Source: JBDKTH01 sp964558295
Lineage (GTDB): Bacteria > Planctomycetota > Planctomycetia > Pirellulales > Thermoguttaceae
NCBI GenBank assembly: GCA_964558295.1
Contig: CAZLDQ010000014.1
Location: 1-45,638 of the forward strand
Reading direction: 5' to 3'
Length of the DNA: 45,638 nt
The position numbers and the translations under genes were made by a program. A model generated the notes under the pieces. The model was not told where the DNA came from, did not search any database, and saw only the letters and a program-made list of their open reading frames with translations. Positions 31,592-40,661 of this stretch are shown here, piece after piece (positions within the stretch are counted from its first letter, which is position 1; every line of letters starts with the position of its first letter).

Positions 31592-32431
31592 ATGGAAACT
31601 CCGCAACAACTCCTCAAAATCCACCGTAACCCGATCCTCCACGACGCTACCCTGGTACTGGCCTTCACCGGCTGGATGGATGGGGGGGATGTGTCGACCG
31701 GCACGGTCCACCGTCTCGTGCATCTGTTGGGCGCCGAACCAATCGCCGAGATCGACCCGGAACCTTTCTATATCTACAACTTCCCCGGCTCGATGGAGGT
31801 CACCTCGTTATTTCGTCCCCCAATCGAGATTGAGGACGGATTGATCAAATCGATCGAGATGCCCCGCAACACATTTTATGCGGACGACGAGGCGAACTTG
31901 GTGCTGTTTGAAGGGAAGGAACCGAATCTCCGTTGGCGTACCTTTGGGGAGTGCGTGCTTGCCCTAGCCCACCAGGTTGGGATCCACCGGATTTTGTTCG
32001 TCGGGTCGTTTGGCGGGACCGTGCCGCACACGCGCGAGCCTCGCTTGTTCGTCAACTGCACTAACGCCGCCTTGTTGGCCGAAATGGAACAGTATGCTAC
32101 GCGCCGCAGCGCCTATAAGGGGCCAGGGGCGTTTGCCAACTATTTGATGACCCAAGCCAAATCGGCCGGCTTGGAAATGGTATCTCTCACCGCCGAAATT
32201 CCCAGCTACCTGCAAGGAACCAATCCGGCAAGCATCGAGGCCGTTACGCGGCGGTTGTCGAAAATCCTCAAGCTCCCCTTAGATCTGGCCTCGCTGCGTG
32301 CCGCGAGCACGGAGTGGGAATTGCAGGTTACCAGTCTCGTCGAGCAAAACGCCGAACTGGCCGCCGAGGTCCATCGGCTCGAAGAGGCCTACGACAACGA
32401 ACTGCTCGATCTGGAAACCGACGAGGCGTAG
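31592..32431 (+). CDS. PAC2-family protein (proteasome-assembly-chaperone-like)
   Basis: 279 residues. The PAC2 fold is suggested by ATLVLAFTGWMDGGDVSTGT at the start, IAEIDPEPFYIYN, VLFEGKEPNLRWRTFGECVL, RILFVGSFGGTVPHTREPRL and MVSLTAEIPSYLQ. The C-terminal 50 residues are a charged helix (SLVEQNAELAAEVHRLEEAY), probably a coiled coil. In eukaryotes and archaea PAC2 proteins help build proteasomes; in bacteria their role is mostly unknown. No proteasome genes are in the window. The gene stands alone behind its own promoter. Confidence 0.85.
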   Translation: METPQQLLKIHRNPILHDATLVLAFTGWMDGGDVSTGTVHRLVHLLGAEPIAEIDPEPFYIYNFPGSMEVTSLFRPPIEIEDGLIKSIEMPRNTFYADDEANLVLFEGKEPNLRWRTFGECVLALAHQVGIHRILFVGSFGGTVPHTREPRLFVNCTNAALLAEMEQYATRRSAYKGPGAFANYLMTQAKSAGLEMVSLTAEIPSYLQGTNPASIEAVTRRLSKILKLPLDLASLRAASTEWELQVTSLVEQNAELAAEVHRLEEAYDNELLDLETDEA

Positions 32432-32632
32432 CTCGCCCCCGTTCTGGAAGAGAGCCCGCCCCCTCCATCGCTCGCTAGACCATCTCCCGCGAATCGCCTA
32501 CGATTACTCCCTTTGTCTTTGCTGAGGATGCCTAACACGACTCCCCTCACCCGAACAGCAAGAGCGGGGCCGAGGGTGAGAGTGGCTATCGGTTTTGTGA
32601 GGCGCCCTTACCCCCTTGATAAGGACCAGAGG

Positions 32633-32953
32633 ATGGCACGTCGGGTGATCAATCGGCGCGAGCTCCGCGTAAGCGACGCGCTGATGCGCGATCTTAAGGA
32701 GCTCGAGGAATCGGAAAAGAAGCAGAAGCGAGCGATGGCTCGTACCAGTACGCCGGCCACCCCCAGCCCGCGCAAGACGGTCAAGCAAGTCCGGCTCAAG
32801 GCCTACTGGGCCGTGATCAATAGCGCCGGCCAGGAGGTGGCCGAGTTCGACTATGCCGCCCAGGCCCACGCCCAACAAAAGGCAGCCGAACTGACCGAAT
32901 CCAAGAAAAGCCATCACTTCGTCCGGATGGCCAAGAAGGCGCTCGAAGAGTAA
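32633..32953 (+). CDS. Small basic hypothetical protein
   Basis: 106 residues from the ATG at 32633, after AAGGACCAGAGG; a longer frame from 32513 starts in poorly coding sequence. It is rich in Lys and Arg at the N-terminus (RRVINRRELR, KKQKRAMARTS). The second half is compact (KAYWAVINSAGQEVAEFDY, AQAHAQQKAAELTESK), looking like a small alpha/beta domain. I recall similar short proteins in other planctomycetes but no function. It follows the PAC2 gene by 200 bp on the same strand. Confidence 0.65.
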   Translation: MARRVINRRELRVSDALMRDLKELEESEKKQKRAMARTSTPATPSPRKTVKQVRLKAYWAVINSAGQEVAEFDYAAQAHAQQKAAELTESKKSHHFVRMAKKALEE

Positions 32954-33023
32954 CGCCAACGGGCATACGATTTGCTCCTCCCTAGCCAGCGGCAATTCCT
33001 TTCGATCGAACAAGGAGGATGTC

Positions 33024-33920
33024 ATGGCTACTGCTTTGGAAGAGGTCATCGAGCGGCAAGAGTGGCTCTCGACCGTCGACGCGGGGATGCAAAAAGTGGC
33101 TGATGCCACACTCGGCTGGAAAGGGGCCTTCGCCCAGAAGGTCCGCAACTTCTTGCACGGGACTTGGCTCGGGCATCCCTTGCACGCCGCTCTGACCGAT
33201 CTGCCCATCGGCGCCTGGACCACCGCGGCAATCCTCGACGGACGCGAAATGGCCACCGGCGATCCATCGTTCAGCAAAGCAACCGATGCCATGGTCGGCA
33301 TTGGCCTGATCGGCGCCGCAGGTGCGGCCGTCGCCGGGTTGAACGACTGGCAATATACCCAAGGCACGGCACGACGTCTTGGCACGCTCCACGGCCTATT
33401 AAACAGCAGCGCGGCCGCCCTCTATCTCGGTTCCTGGCTCTTGCGACAATATGGTGACCGCAAGGCTGGACAAATCGTCGGATTCTTGGGATGGGGGACC
33501 GTCCTCTTCTCCGCCTACCTCGGCGGAAAACTTGTCTACCACGAGAAGATCGGCGTCGACCACGCTCCCCGCGAACAACTTCCCGACGACTTCCTGCCGA
33601 TCATGCCCGAAAACCATCTGGTTGAAGGGGAGTTGCATCACGTCAATGTCAACGATGTTGATGTGTTGCTGGTCCGTCGCAACGGGAAGATCTACGCCCT
33701 GGCCGCCACCTGTGCCCATATGGGCGGACCGCTGGCCGAAGGCCAACTTGAAGACAACATGATCACCTGCCCCTGGCATGGCTCGACTTTCCGTCTCGAT
33801 ACCGGCGAGGTGATTGTCGGTCCCTCCGCCAACACACAACCGGCTTTTGAAACCCGGGTGCGTGCCGGCCGAATCGAGATCCGCCTGCGTCACGCCAGCA
33901 GCGTCCGTCAGAGCGTGTGA
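33024..33920 (+). CDS. DUF2231 membrane domain fused to a Rieske [2Fe-2S] domain
   Basis: 298 residues. Residues about 45-170 are a DUF2231-type membrane region of about four helices with the signature LGHPLHAALTDLPIGAW. Residues about 190-290 are a Rieske domain: the cluster ligands are C230/H232 (CAH) and C249/H252 (CPWH), followed by GSTFRLDTGEV. Rieske clusters carry single electrons; with the membrane anchor it is probably an electron-transfer protein in or at the membrane (inference). An AAGGAGGA site precedes the ATG. Its last 13 bases overlap the convergent deacylase gene. Confidence 0.88.
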   Translation: MATALEEVIERQEWLSTVDAGMQKVADATLGWKGAFAQKVRNFLHGTWLGHPLHAALTDLPIGAWTTAAILDGREMATGDPSFSKATDAMVGIGLIGAAGAAVAGLNDWQYTQGTARRLGTLHGLLNSSAAALYLGSWLLRQYGDRKAGQIVGFLGWGTVLFSAYLGGKLVYHEKIGVDHAPREQLPDDFLPIMPENHLVEGELHHVNVNDVDVLLVRRNGKIYALAATCAHMGGPLAEGQLEDNMITCPWHGSTFRLDTGEVIVGPSANTQPAFETRVRAGRIEIRLRHASSVRQSV

Positions 33921-34378
33921 GGCCCATAGGTGGCGATCCGCAGGACCAAGGGAGCTTCCAAACGCTGGTAATCGGCTAGCCGGATGCGGAACGCATCTTC
34001 ATGCGTATTCCCTTGAAACACGATCTCGTCGTCTTCGGTCAGCGTCTCGTCCACAATCGTCTTGAACCCATACTGTGAACCGAACGGGGGAATCGCGCCG
34101 GTCTCGCAATCTGGGAAGAGCCGGTTGAACTCTGCTTCGGAGGCCAACTGGACGCTGTCGGCATGCAGGTTCTGCCGAACCAGGTCGAGGTCGACCATCA
34201 TCGGCGCCGGTAGCACCGCAAGCATGTAGGCCCCGTCCGCCCGGAGCAACACCGTCTTGGCCACTTCGTATCCCGACACGGCCACGACCTCGGCCAAGCG
34301 CTGTGCTTCAAACGTCGCCCGGTGGGGGATATGCTCGTAATTCACCCCACGTGTCTCCAGGAATTCTCGTACGTTCAT
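33908..34378 (-). CDS. YbaK/EbsC-type aminoacyl-tRNA deacylase
   Basis: 156 residues from the ATG at 34378, behind GGAGGGAGG. Family features: YEHIPHRATFEAQRLAE at the front, VAKTVLLRADGAYMLAVLPA in the middle, and GAIPPFGSQYGFKTIVDE, the usual substrate-pocket stretch, then IVFQGNTHEDAFRI. Such enzymes hydrolyse mischarged tRNAs; the substrate (for example Cys-tRNAPro or Ala-tRNAPro) cannot be told by eye. It overlaps the end of the Rieske gene on the other strand. Confidence 0.88.
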   Translation of the reverse strand: MNVREFLETRGVNYEHIPHRATFEAQRLAEVVAVSGYEVAKTVLLRADGAYMLAVLPAPMMVDLDLVRQNLHADSVQLASEAEFNRLFPDCETGAIPPFGSQYGFKTIVDETLTEDDEIVFQGNTHEDAFRIRLADYQRLEAPLVLRIATYGPHTL

Positions 34379-34557
34379 GGTTTCCTCCCTCCAGTTTGGA
34401 ATTGGCACCAGGAATTATATGCCGGGAGCCATCGGGAGAGACTTGCCACCACCGGTGAACAACACCGCATAGCACGGACATGGCAGGCTCATCAAACACG
34501 TTCAGGTTAGGGGAAACCCCTTGCCACTTCATCCCTTATGGTCGTCGCCGCCGGGAG

Positions 34558-34585
34558 TTGCTTTGCCCAGGGGGCGAAGTAGAAT
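34558..34585 (+). promoter_or_regulatory. Probable promoter of the Gfo/Idh/MocA gene
   Basis: TTGCTT (34558-34563), 16-bp spacer, TAGAAT (34580-34585), about 60 nt before the ATG at 34645. Spacing and -10 are plausible; the -35 is moderate. Confidence 0.4.
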
Positions 34586-34644
34586 GGAGGCCTGCGTACC
34601 CTCCCACCTGCTTCGACGTTCCCCTTTGCCAAGGAGTCCCCGCC

Positions 34645-35955
34645 ATGCAAACCGGCTTTCCACGTCGTGACTTTCTCAAGACCACTGGGACCATTGGGGC
34701 CGTACTCGGCTGCGGCGTCTGGAGCGAACTGCGCGCGGCCGAATCAAAGTCGCCCAACGAGAAGGTGAACATCGCCGGCATCGGCGCCGGCGGGATGGGA
34801 GGCAGCGATCTGCGCATGGCGGCGGCCGATCCGAGCGCCAACATCGTGGCCCTCTGCGACATCGACGACAAGACCCTGGCCAAGGCCGGCGAACTCTATC
34901 CCCAGGCCGCCAAGTATAACGACTTCCGCGAGATGCTCGAAAAGGAAGACCAGCGAATCGACGCCGTAATCGTTGGCACGCCCGACCACATCCATGCTCC
35001 TGCCAGCGTGATGGCCATGCGTATGGGCAAACACTGCTTCTGCGAAAAGCCGCTGGGGCACAACGTCTACGAGGTCCGCAAGATGACCGAAATGGCCCGG
35101 GAGAAAAAGGTGGCCACGCAGATGGGCACCTTGATCCATGCCACGCCCAACTATCGCCGTGTGGTCGAATTGGTGCAGAGCGGAGCGATCGGGCCGGTCG
35201 CCGAAGTCCACGTCTGGTGCGGCAAGGGCTGGGGCGGCGGCGAGCGTCCGACCGATACCCCAGCTGTCCCCTCGCATATCCATTGGGACCTCTGGCTCGG
35301 TCCGGCGCCTTATCGTCCCTATCACCCCTGCTACCTGCCGGGCCAGTGGCGGCGGTGGTGGGATTTCGGCAACGGCACGTTGGGCGACATGGCCTGCCAC
35401 TTGATGGATCTCCCCTATTGGGCCTTGGATCTGAAGCACCCCTTGACCATCGAAGCCCACGGCCCGGCAGTTCACCCGGAGACCTGCCCCCTGGCGCTTT
35501 CCGTCGACTACGAGTATCCGGCCCGGGCCGGTCAGCCGCCGGTGAAGTTGACCTGGTACGACGGCGACAAGCGTCCGCCGCTGTTGAAAGAGAAGGGGTT
35601 GCCCGAGTGGAACATGGGCGTGCTATTCGTTGGTTCCGAGGGGATGCTCCTGGCCGATTACGGTCGCAAGCAGTTGTATCCCAAGGAGAAGTTTGCCACC
35701 TTCAAGGCGCCCGAGCCGACGATTCCCGCCTCGATCGGCCATCATAAGGAGTGGATCGCCGCTTGCAAAGGCGGCCCGGCCGCCTTGTGCAACTTCGACT
35801 ACGCCGGCCCCTTGAGCGAAGCCGTGCTGTTGGGCACAGTGGCCTATCGCGTCGGCAAGAAACTCCAATGGGACCCCGTTGCCCTCAAGGCCACCAACTG
35901 CCCCGAGGCCGACAAGTATCTCCGCCGCGAGTATCGCCAGGGCTGGACACTGTAA
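34645..35955 (+). CDS. Tat-exported Gfo/Idh/MocA oxidoreductase
   Basis: 436 residues from the ATG at 34645 (AAGGAG site). A twin-arginine signal (PRRDFLKTTGTIGAVLG) is followed by an NAD(P)-binding Rossmann domain (VNIAGIGAGGMGGSD, IVALCDID, VIVGTPDHIHAP, FCEKPLGHN) and the C-terminal GFO-type sheet domain (WDFGNGTLGDMACHLMDLPYW, VDYEYPAR). The Lys in EKP is the family's key catalytic residue. These enzymes oxidise sugars or related alcohols. Planctomycetes export many of them; the substrate is unknown. A NIPSNAP gene and a phosphatase gene follow on the same strand. Confidence 0.9.
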   Translation: MQTGFPRRDFLKTTGTIGAVLGCGVWSELRAAESKSPNEKVNIAGIGAGGMGGSDLRMAAADPSANIVALCDIDDKTLAKAGELYPQAAKYNDFREMLEKEDQRIDAVIVGTPDHIHAPASVMAMRMGKHCFCEKPLGHNVYEVRKMTEMAREKKVATQMGTLIHATPNYRRVVELVQSGAIGPVAEVHVWCGKGWGGGERPTDTPAVPSHIHWDLWLGPAPYRPYHPCYLPGQWRRWWDFGNGTLGDMACHLMDLPYWALDLKHPLTIEAHGPAVHPETCPLALSVDYEYPARAGQPPVKLTWYDGDKRPPLLKEKGLPEWNMGVLFVGSEGMLLADYGRKQLYPKEKFATFKAPEPTIPASIGHHKEWIAACKGGPAALCNFDYAGPLSEAVLLGTVAYRVGKKLQWDPVALKATNCPEADKYLRREYRQGWTL

Positions 35956-36097
35956 GGGCGTCGCGTATGACGTTGGCCGTTCTGGCCCATTTCTTGACAT
36001 TCTCCCCACCAGCACGTACCCTACGAGGATGGTTGAGAGGGACAATGTCTCCGACCGCAAGCAACTCGCTTTCTCCATCACGAAAAGGCATCCTGCG

Positions 36098-36868
36098 ATG
36101 AATCGACGTAAGTTCTTGGCGGCTTCCGGTGTAGTGGGCTTGGCTCCGCTGGGTGGGCTCTGTGGTGCGGCCGAAGCCGCCTCAGGGGGCCGGGATTATT
36201 ATGAGTTGCAGCAATACCAACTCGACACTGAAGCCCAAAAGGCCCTCTTCGACGCCTACATGAAGAATGCCGCGATTCCCGCCTTGAACCGCCTGGGCAT
36301 CAAGCCCGTCGGTGTGTTCTATCCCCAGGAAGGTCTCGGCCCGGCGTATGTCATCATGCGGGCCAAGTCGTTGGACGTGCTGGTCATGAAGACCCAGAAG
36401 CTATTGGCCGACGCAGACTATCTGCGCCAAGGAGCCGAGTTCCTCGACGCCCCGGCCTTCAAACGCATGGAAAGCTCGCTGATGGTGGCGTTCAAGGGAA
36501 TGCCCGAGTTGGAAACGCCGATCAAAGCCCCGGGGCGCGTGGTGCAATTGCGGATCTACGAAAGCCCGAGTGTGAAGACGGGCCAGAAGAAGATCGAGAT
36601 GTTCAACGACGCCGGCGAGATCGGCATCTTCCGCCGCGTCGGGTTGAATCCGGTCTTCTTCGGTGAAACGATCGTTGGGGGGAAGATGCCCAACCTGACC
36701 TACATGCTCATCTTCGACGATCTCGAAGCGCAGAAGGCCGCCTGGCAGAAGTTCCGCACCGACCCCGAGTGGCTCAAGCTTCGCGGGATGGCCGAGTATG
36801 GCGACAAGGTCATCCTCTGCGGGATCACAAACCTGCTCTTGAAGCCGGCCGACTATTCGCAGATTTGA
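36098..36868 (+). CDS. Exported NIPSNAP-family protein
   Basis: 256 residues. A twin-arginine-type signal (NRRKFLAASGVVGLAPLGGL) is followed by two ferredoxin-like NIPSNAP halves: YYELQQYQLDTEAQKALFDA, then VVQLRIYESPSVKTGQKKIE, and LTYMLIFDDLEAQKAAWQKF with EWLKLRGMAEYG. The molecular function of NIPSNAPs is not known. A 7-nt gap links it to the next gene, so they are probably translated from one mRNA. Confidence 0.88.
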   Translation: MNRRKFLAASGVVGLAPLGGLCGAAEAASGGRDYYELQQYQLDTEAQKALFDAYMKNAAIPALNRLGIKPVGVFYPQEGLGPAYVIMRAKSLDVLVMKTQKLLADADYLRQGAEFLDAPAFKRMESSLMVAFKGMPELETPIKAPGRVVQLRIYESPSVKTGQKKIEMFNDAGEIGIFRRVGLNPVFFGETIVGGKMPNLTYMLIFDDLEAQKAAWQKFRTDPEWLKLRGMAEYGDKVILCGITNLLLKPADYSQI

Positions 36869-36875
36869 GTGGCGA

Positions 36876-37541
36876 ATGACCTTCCAAGCGGTACTCTTCG
36901 ATTTAGACGGTACGTTGCTCGACACGCTCGACGACCTGGCCGATGCAACGAATCACGCCCTGCGGGAGCTCGGTTTTGCCGAGCATCCCGTGGAGGCGTT
37001 CAAATACTTCATTGGCGATGGAGTTGACAATCTCGTGCGTCGAGTCTTGCCGCCTGAGCATCGCGACACGGCGACATTGCTCCAGTGTGGGCAGCAGATG
37101 CGTAAGCACTATGCCCAGTGCTGGGCGACCAAGACGCGACCGTATCCGGGCATTTTGGAGTTGCTCGATGCCCTTTCGGTCCGGGGCGTGCCCATGGCCA
37201 TTCTTTCCAATAAGCCGGACGAGTTCACCAAACTCTGCGTCGCCCGGCTCCTGCCCGACTGGTACTTCAAAGTGGTCGTGGGTGCCAGCGACCGGTTGCC
37301 CAAGAAGCCCGACCCAGCTGGAGCCCTGGAAATCGCCGCACAGCTGCACCTGCCCCCGGCGGCAGTTCTCTACCTGGGCGATACGAATACCGACATGCAG
37401 ACGGCCGTGGCCGCGGGGATGTTCCCCGTCGGCGCCCTGTGGGGTTTCCGCACAGCCGAGGAACTGACCACTCACGGAGCGAAAGTGCTCCTCCCGAAGC
37501 CGCAAGACCTCTTGGAGCTTCTGCTCAACGGCCCGGCGTGA
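36876..37541 (+). CDS. HAD-family phosphatase, phosphoglycolate phosphatase-like
   Basis: 221 residues. Catalytic motif FDLDGTLLDT (Asp 9 and 11), a helical cap domain, then ILSNKPDEF, KKPDPAGALEIA and YLGDTNTDMQTAVAAGM, in the order of the Gph-type subfamily. These hydrolyse small phosphate esters such as 2-phosphoglycolate, removing a toxic by-product of oxidative damage or oxygenation; other sugar phosphates are possible. It starts 7 nt after the NIPSNAP gene, so it is likely in the same operon. Confidence 0.88.
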   Translation: MTFQAVLFDLDGTLLDTLDDLADATNHALRELGFAEHPVEAFKYFIGDGVDNLVRRVLPPEHRDTATLLQCGQQMRKHYAQCWATKTRPYPGILELLDALSVRGVPMAILSNKPDEFTKLCVARLLPDWYFKVVVGASDRLPKKPDPAGALEIAAQLHLPPAAVLYLGDTNTDMQTAVAAGMFPVGALWGFRTAEELTTHGAKVLLPKPQDLLELLLNGPA

Positions 37542-37639
37542 CCTCGGTGATTTGCCCAGGCAAGACGGCAAATGGACCTCGAAGGTGATCTGACCGAAGG
37601 GGGCGTGGTCGCTACCCTCACAACGTCGGCCTGCGCGAA

Positions 37640-37770
37640 GTGGGAAGAACGATTCCCGAGGCGAATGCCGGGGTAGTCCGCCCCGTTTGGGCCGCCCAGA
37701 TTCTCTGGCTCAACCTCTTGACCGATTCCGCCTCATCCGTGCTCTGGCTTAATGAGCTGGTCCAACAGAT
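37640..37770 (+). pseudogene. Possible relic of a cation-transporting P-type ATPase
   Basis: One plus frame reads EANAGVVRPVWAAQILWLNL followed by LTDSA, very like the membrane stretch 'QILWINL.TDG' of Ca2+-type P-type ATPases. Nothing else of such an enzyme is intact in the 37542-37775 interval, and no start or nearby domain is found. It is a short remnant at best, and a chance match is not excluded. Confidence 0.3.
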
Positions 37771-37775
37771 CCAGG

Positions 37776-40661
37776 TCACGGTTTGGAGGGACCGGGACGC
37801 AGCCCGCCGAACGCAGGCATCAGGGTTTTGGCCTTGGCTTGGGCTTCCTCGGCTCGATGTGTCTCGCCCATTTCCCGCAACGTGGCGGCTAGGCTCGAAT
37901 ACTGCTTGGCCAGGAGGAACTGCGCCGGCCCGTGCGTTTGCGATTGGTCGCCCATGAGGGCTTCCGTCGTGGCAATTGCCTTTTCCAACTCCGTTTGCGA
38001 TTCTTGGAAGCTCTTGTTCATTCGCAAATACTCCCCCAAGGCTTGGCGACTCACCGCCAGATGAAAGCCATACCAGGGGACCGACGGGCAGCGGTCGACC
38101 AGTGACTGAAGCAATTCTACGGAACGCCGGTATTGCTTTAGTGCTTCGGCAGGCTTCCGCTCCTGGGCGAGCAACTCGCCTTTTTTGTTCGTCGCCCTGA
38201 CCAAGAGGAGCGTGTAGTCGGGCACCTGCGGATAATCGGCGTGCAATTGTTCGGCCAGGGCTTGAGCCTCGGCGATCCGCGTACGCGCGTCGGTGTCGGA
38301 GATCGCCAGACGCGACGGACCGCGGGACAAAAGATAAGCCTCGGCCAACTCCTGCCGGTATAGCGCCACCGATGGAAACTCCGTCACCAGCTCCCGAAGC
38401 AGGTCAATGGCCGACTGATTGGCTTCCATTGCCTGCCCAAAGCCGCGTCGTGGGAGTCGGACGAGGGCCAGATTCTCGTAACTCCGCGCCAAGGCCAGGC
38501 GATAGTCGGGGTTCTTGGCGTCCTTGGTCACGAGCGTCTGGGCCAACTCCAACGCCTCGCGCAGATGCTTCTCGGCTTCCCCTCCTGTCCACGCGGACAG
38601 CTTCGCTCCACGCCCCGGCGATTCGGGGTCATGCTCCGCCGGCGGAGGCCCCGGCGGCTCCGGTCCCCGGCCAGACGGCCTGGGGCCAAGACCAAGCGAA
38701 CCGGGGCCGATTGGCTCAGGACCAGGGCCGGGCCGAGGACCATGCCGTTGCAGGCGTCCCCCCCAAGCGTGCATCGCCAAGAGTTGCCCCAACGCGTTGT
38801 GCGTGCGGATTTGTTCCAGCCGGCTCCGGTCGGAATCCTCCGTCTGGAGCAACGCCAACGCCTGTTCGAATGCGCGTTGGGCCTCCTCGTGCCGGCGGGC
38901 AATTTGCAGCGACAGCCCCAAGCTGTTGTATACGGCCGCCATTTCCGTCGCATAGTTTTCGCCCGTCGCAGAGTCCTTGGCCAGCCCTTCGTAGATCGCC
39001 AAGGCCCGCCGAAAGGCCTCATCGGCCTTCTCCCGCCGGTCCAGCTTGTGCTGAATCTCCCCGACGCGCCGGTAGGCCCGCGCGGTCTCCGCACGCAGAC
39101 GCTGGTTGGATTGGTTCTGCTCAGCAAACCGCTCGTAGAACTGCAACAACTGTTCGAGCAGTTTCAGATCATGCTCCGACGGGGTCGCCGGCAGCAGCAA
39201 CTCGACCTCGGGATCGTCGGTGATCGGCTGGACGGAATCGCGCCCGGCCACCCGGTTGAAGATCGTCTCAAAAGCCCGCAACGACAGCTCCAGGTTGGTC
39301 TCGGCGCGCCCCGTAGCCGCCCGGGCTTCCTGCAACGCGGCCTTGGTCCGCAGATAGCCAATCCAGCCGATCGTCGCCGTACTGACCAACGAGATCAACG
39401 CCACGCCGGCCAACGCGGCAATCGCCCGATTGCGCCGGCACCAGCGCCAGAGACGCTCGACTGGGCCGACCCGCCGTGCCCGGATCGGCCGGTCTTCCAT
39501 CCACGCGCGGAGGTCGTCGGCCAACTCGGCAGCCGTGGCGTAACGATGTCTCGGCTCACGGGCAATCGCCTTGGAGATGATCGTCTCCAGGTCGCGAGGA
39601 ATGTCGGGCCGGATGGTGCGCAGCCGGGGAATCGTCGCATCGGTCAATTGGCGAATCAAGCGGCCCCGACTCGTTTCGTCCAGCGCTGGGCGCAAGGCCA
39701 ACAGCTCATAAAGCGTCAGCCCCAGGCTGTAGACATCGCTCCGTGCATCGGCCTCGCCGTTGAGCTGCTCGGGGGCCATGTAACGCAACGTACCGACCAC
39801 GTCGCCGACTGCGGTCAGTTCCTCCTCTTCGGCCAGCCGGGCCACGCCAAAATCGGTGATCCAAACCGTTCCCTGAGGATCGAGCAACAGATTCGCCGGC
39901 TTGATGTCGCGATGGATGATTCCCTGCCCATGGGCGTAATGAAGGGCTTCAGCGACCTGGAGGCCTATCTGAGCGACCCAACGATGATAGGCAGGGCCAC
40001 GCTTCTCGCGGCTCGGAGACTCCTGATCCGGCAACGCGGCGGTCAGGACCGCCTTCGGCTTGTCGGTCGGGGAATCGGCAAAGGGAAGGGTATCCGGCGT
40101 GGACACCGACGCGATGCCGGGTTCCGTGGCGGCCGACCGTTTCAGACGTCCCAGCAACTGGCTCAGGCTCTGACCGTCGATATATTGCATCACATAGTAT
40201 GACAGGCCCTCTTCGCGCCCCACGCCAAACACGGGGACAATGTTCGTGTGGTGCAGTTGCGCCGCCGCGCGGGCTTCGCGTTCAAAACGCTGGCGATGTT
40301 TCTCGTGGGTCGAGGAACTCGACAAAACCTTCAGCGCCACGCGCCGGCCGAGCGACTCCTGCCGAGCTTCGTAGACTACGCCCATCCCCCCGCGGCCCAA
40401 CTCGCGCAGGATATGGTAATCGCCGAGTCGTTCCAAGCCGGAAACTGACGTCGCCCGGCGACAACAGCTATCGTGCTCCTTCTGCTCGGTGATCTGCTCG
40501 AGCATCAGCACGGACGGAAAGAGCGAACGGATCTCGTCAGCCAACTCGGGGAACCGCTCGGTATACTCGGCGATACTCGGGTGTTCGCCGCGTCGGTGCC
40601 GGGCAGCAAACTCCTCGGCCAGAACGTCCAGCGGGTTGCGGTCGGCGTCGTAGGGACTCAT
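37776..40661 (-). CDS. Membrane Ser/Thr protein kinase with a tetratricopeptide-like periplasmic tail
   Basis: 961 residues. Kinase motifs: GRGGMGVVYEA (89-99), Lys111 in VALKVL, HRDIKPANLLL (250-260), DFG (270-272), APEQ (296-299). A membrane helix lies at about 415-440 (AIAALAGVALISLVSTATIG). After it come repeated helical pairs (LETIISK to YATAAE and onward: AEAFRRALAIYEGLAKDSAT, QRAFEQALALLQTEDS), TPR-like. A Gly/Pro/Arg-rich tract (GPRPGPGPEPIGPGSLGLGP and beyond) interrupts them. It signals by phosphorylating Ser/Thr. Its start overlaps the sigma gene by 4 nt (ATGA), the common planctomycete sigma-kinase pairing. Confidence 0.9.
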   Translation of the reverse strand: MSPYDADRNPLDVLAEEFAARHRRGEHPSIAEYTERFPELADEIRSLFPSVLMLEQITEQKEHDSCCRRATSVSGLERLGDYHILRELGRGGMGVVYEARQESLGRRVALKVLSSSSTHEKHRQRFEREARAAAQLHHTNIVPVFGVGREEGLSYYVMQYIDGQSLSQLLGRLKRSAATEPGIASVSTPDTLPFADSPTDKPKAVLTAALPDQESPSREKRGPAYHRWVAQIGLQVAEALHYAHGQGIIHRDIKPANLLLDPQGTVWITDFGVARLAEEEELTAVGDVVGTLRYMAPEQLNGEADARSDVYSLGLTLYELLALRPALDETSRGRLIRQLTDATIPRLRTIRPDIPRDLETIISKAIAREPRHRYATAAELADDLRAWMEDRPIRARRVGPVERLWRWCRRNRAIAALAGVALISLVSTATIGWIGYLRTKAALQEARAATGRAETNLELSLRAFETIFNRVAGRDSVQPITDDPEVELLLPATPSEHDLKLLEQLLQFYERFAEQNQSNQRLRAETARAYRRVGEIQHKLDRREKADEAFRRALAIYEGLAKDSATGENYATEMAAVYNSLGLSLQIARRHEEAQRAFEQALALLQTEDSDRSRLEQIRTHNALGQLLAMHAWGGRLQRHGPRPGPGPEPIGPGSLGLGPRPSGRGPEPPGPPPAEHDPESPGRGAKLSAWTGGEAEKHLREALELAQTLVTKDAKNPDYRLALARSYENLALVRLPRRGFGQAMEANQSAIDLLRELVTEFPSVALYRQELAEAYLLSRGPSRLAISDTDARTRIAEAQALAEQLHADYPQVPDYTLLLVRATNKKGELLAQERKPAEALKQYRRSVELLQSLVDRCPSVPWYGFHLAVSRQALGEYLRMNKSFQESQTELEKAIATTEALMGDQSQTHGPAQFLLAKQYSSLAATLREMGETHRAEEAQAKAKTLMPAFGGLRPGPSKP

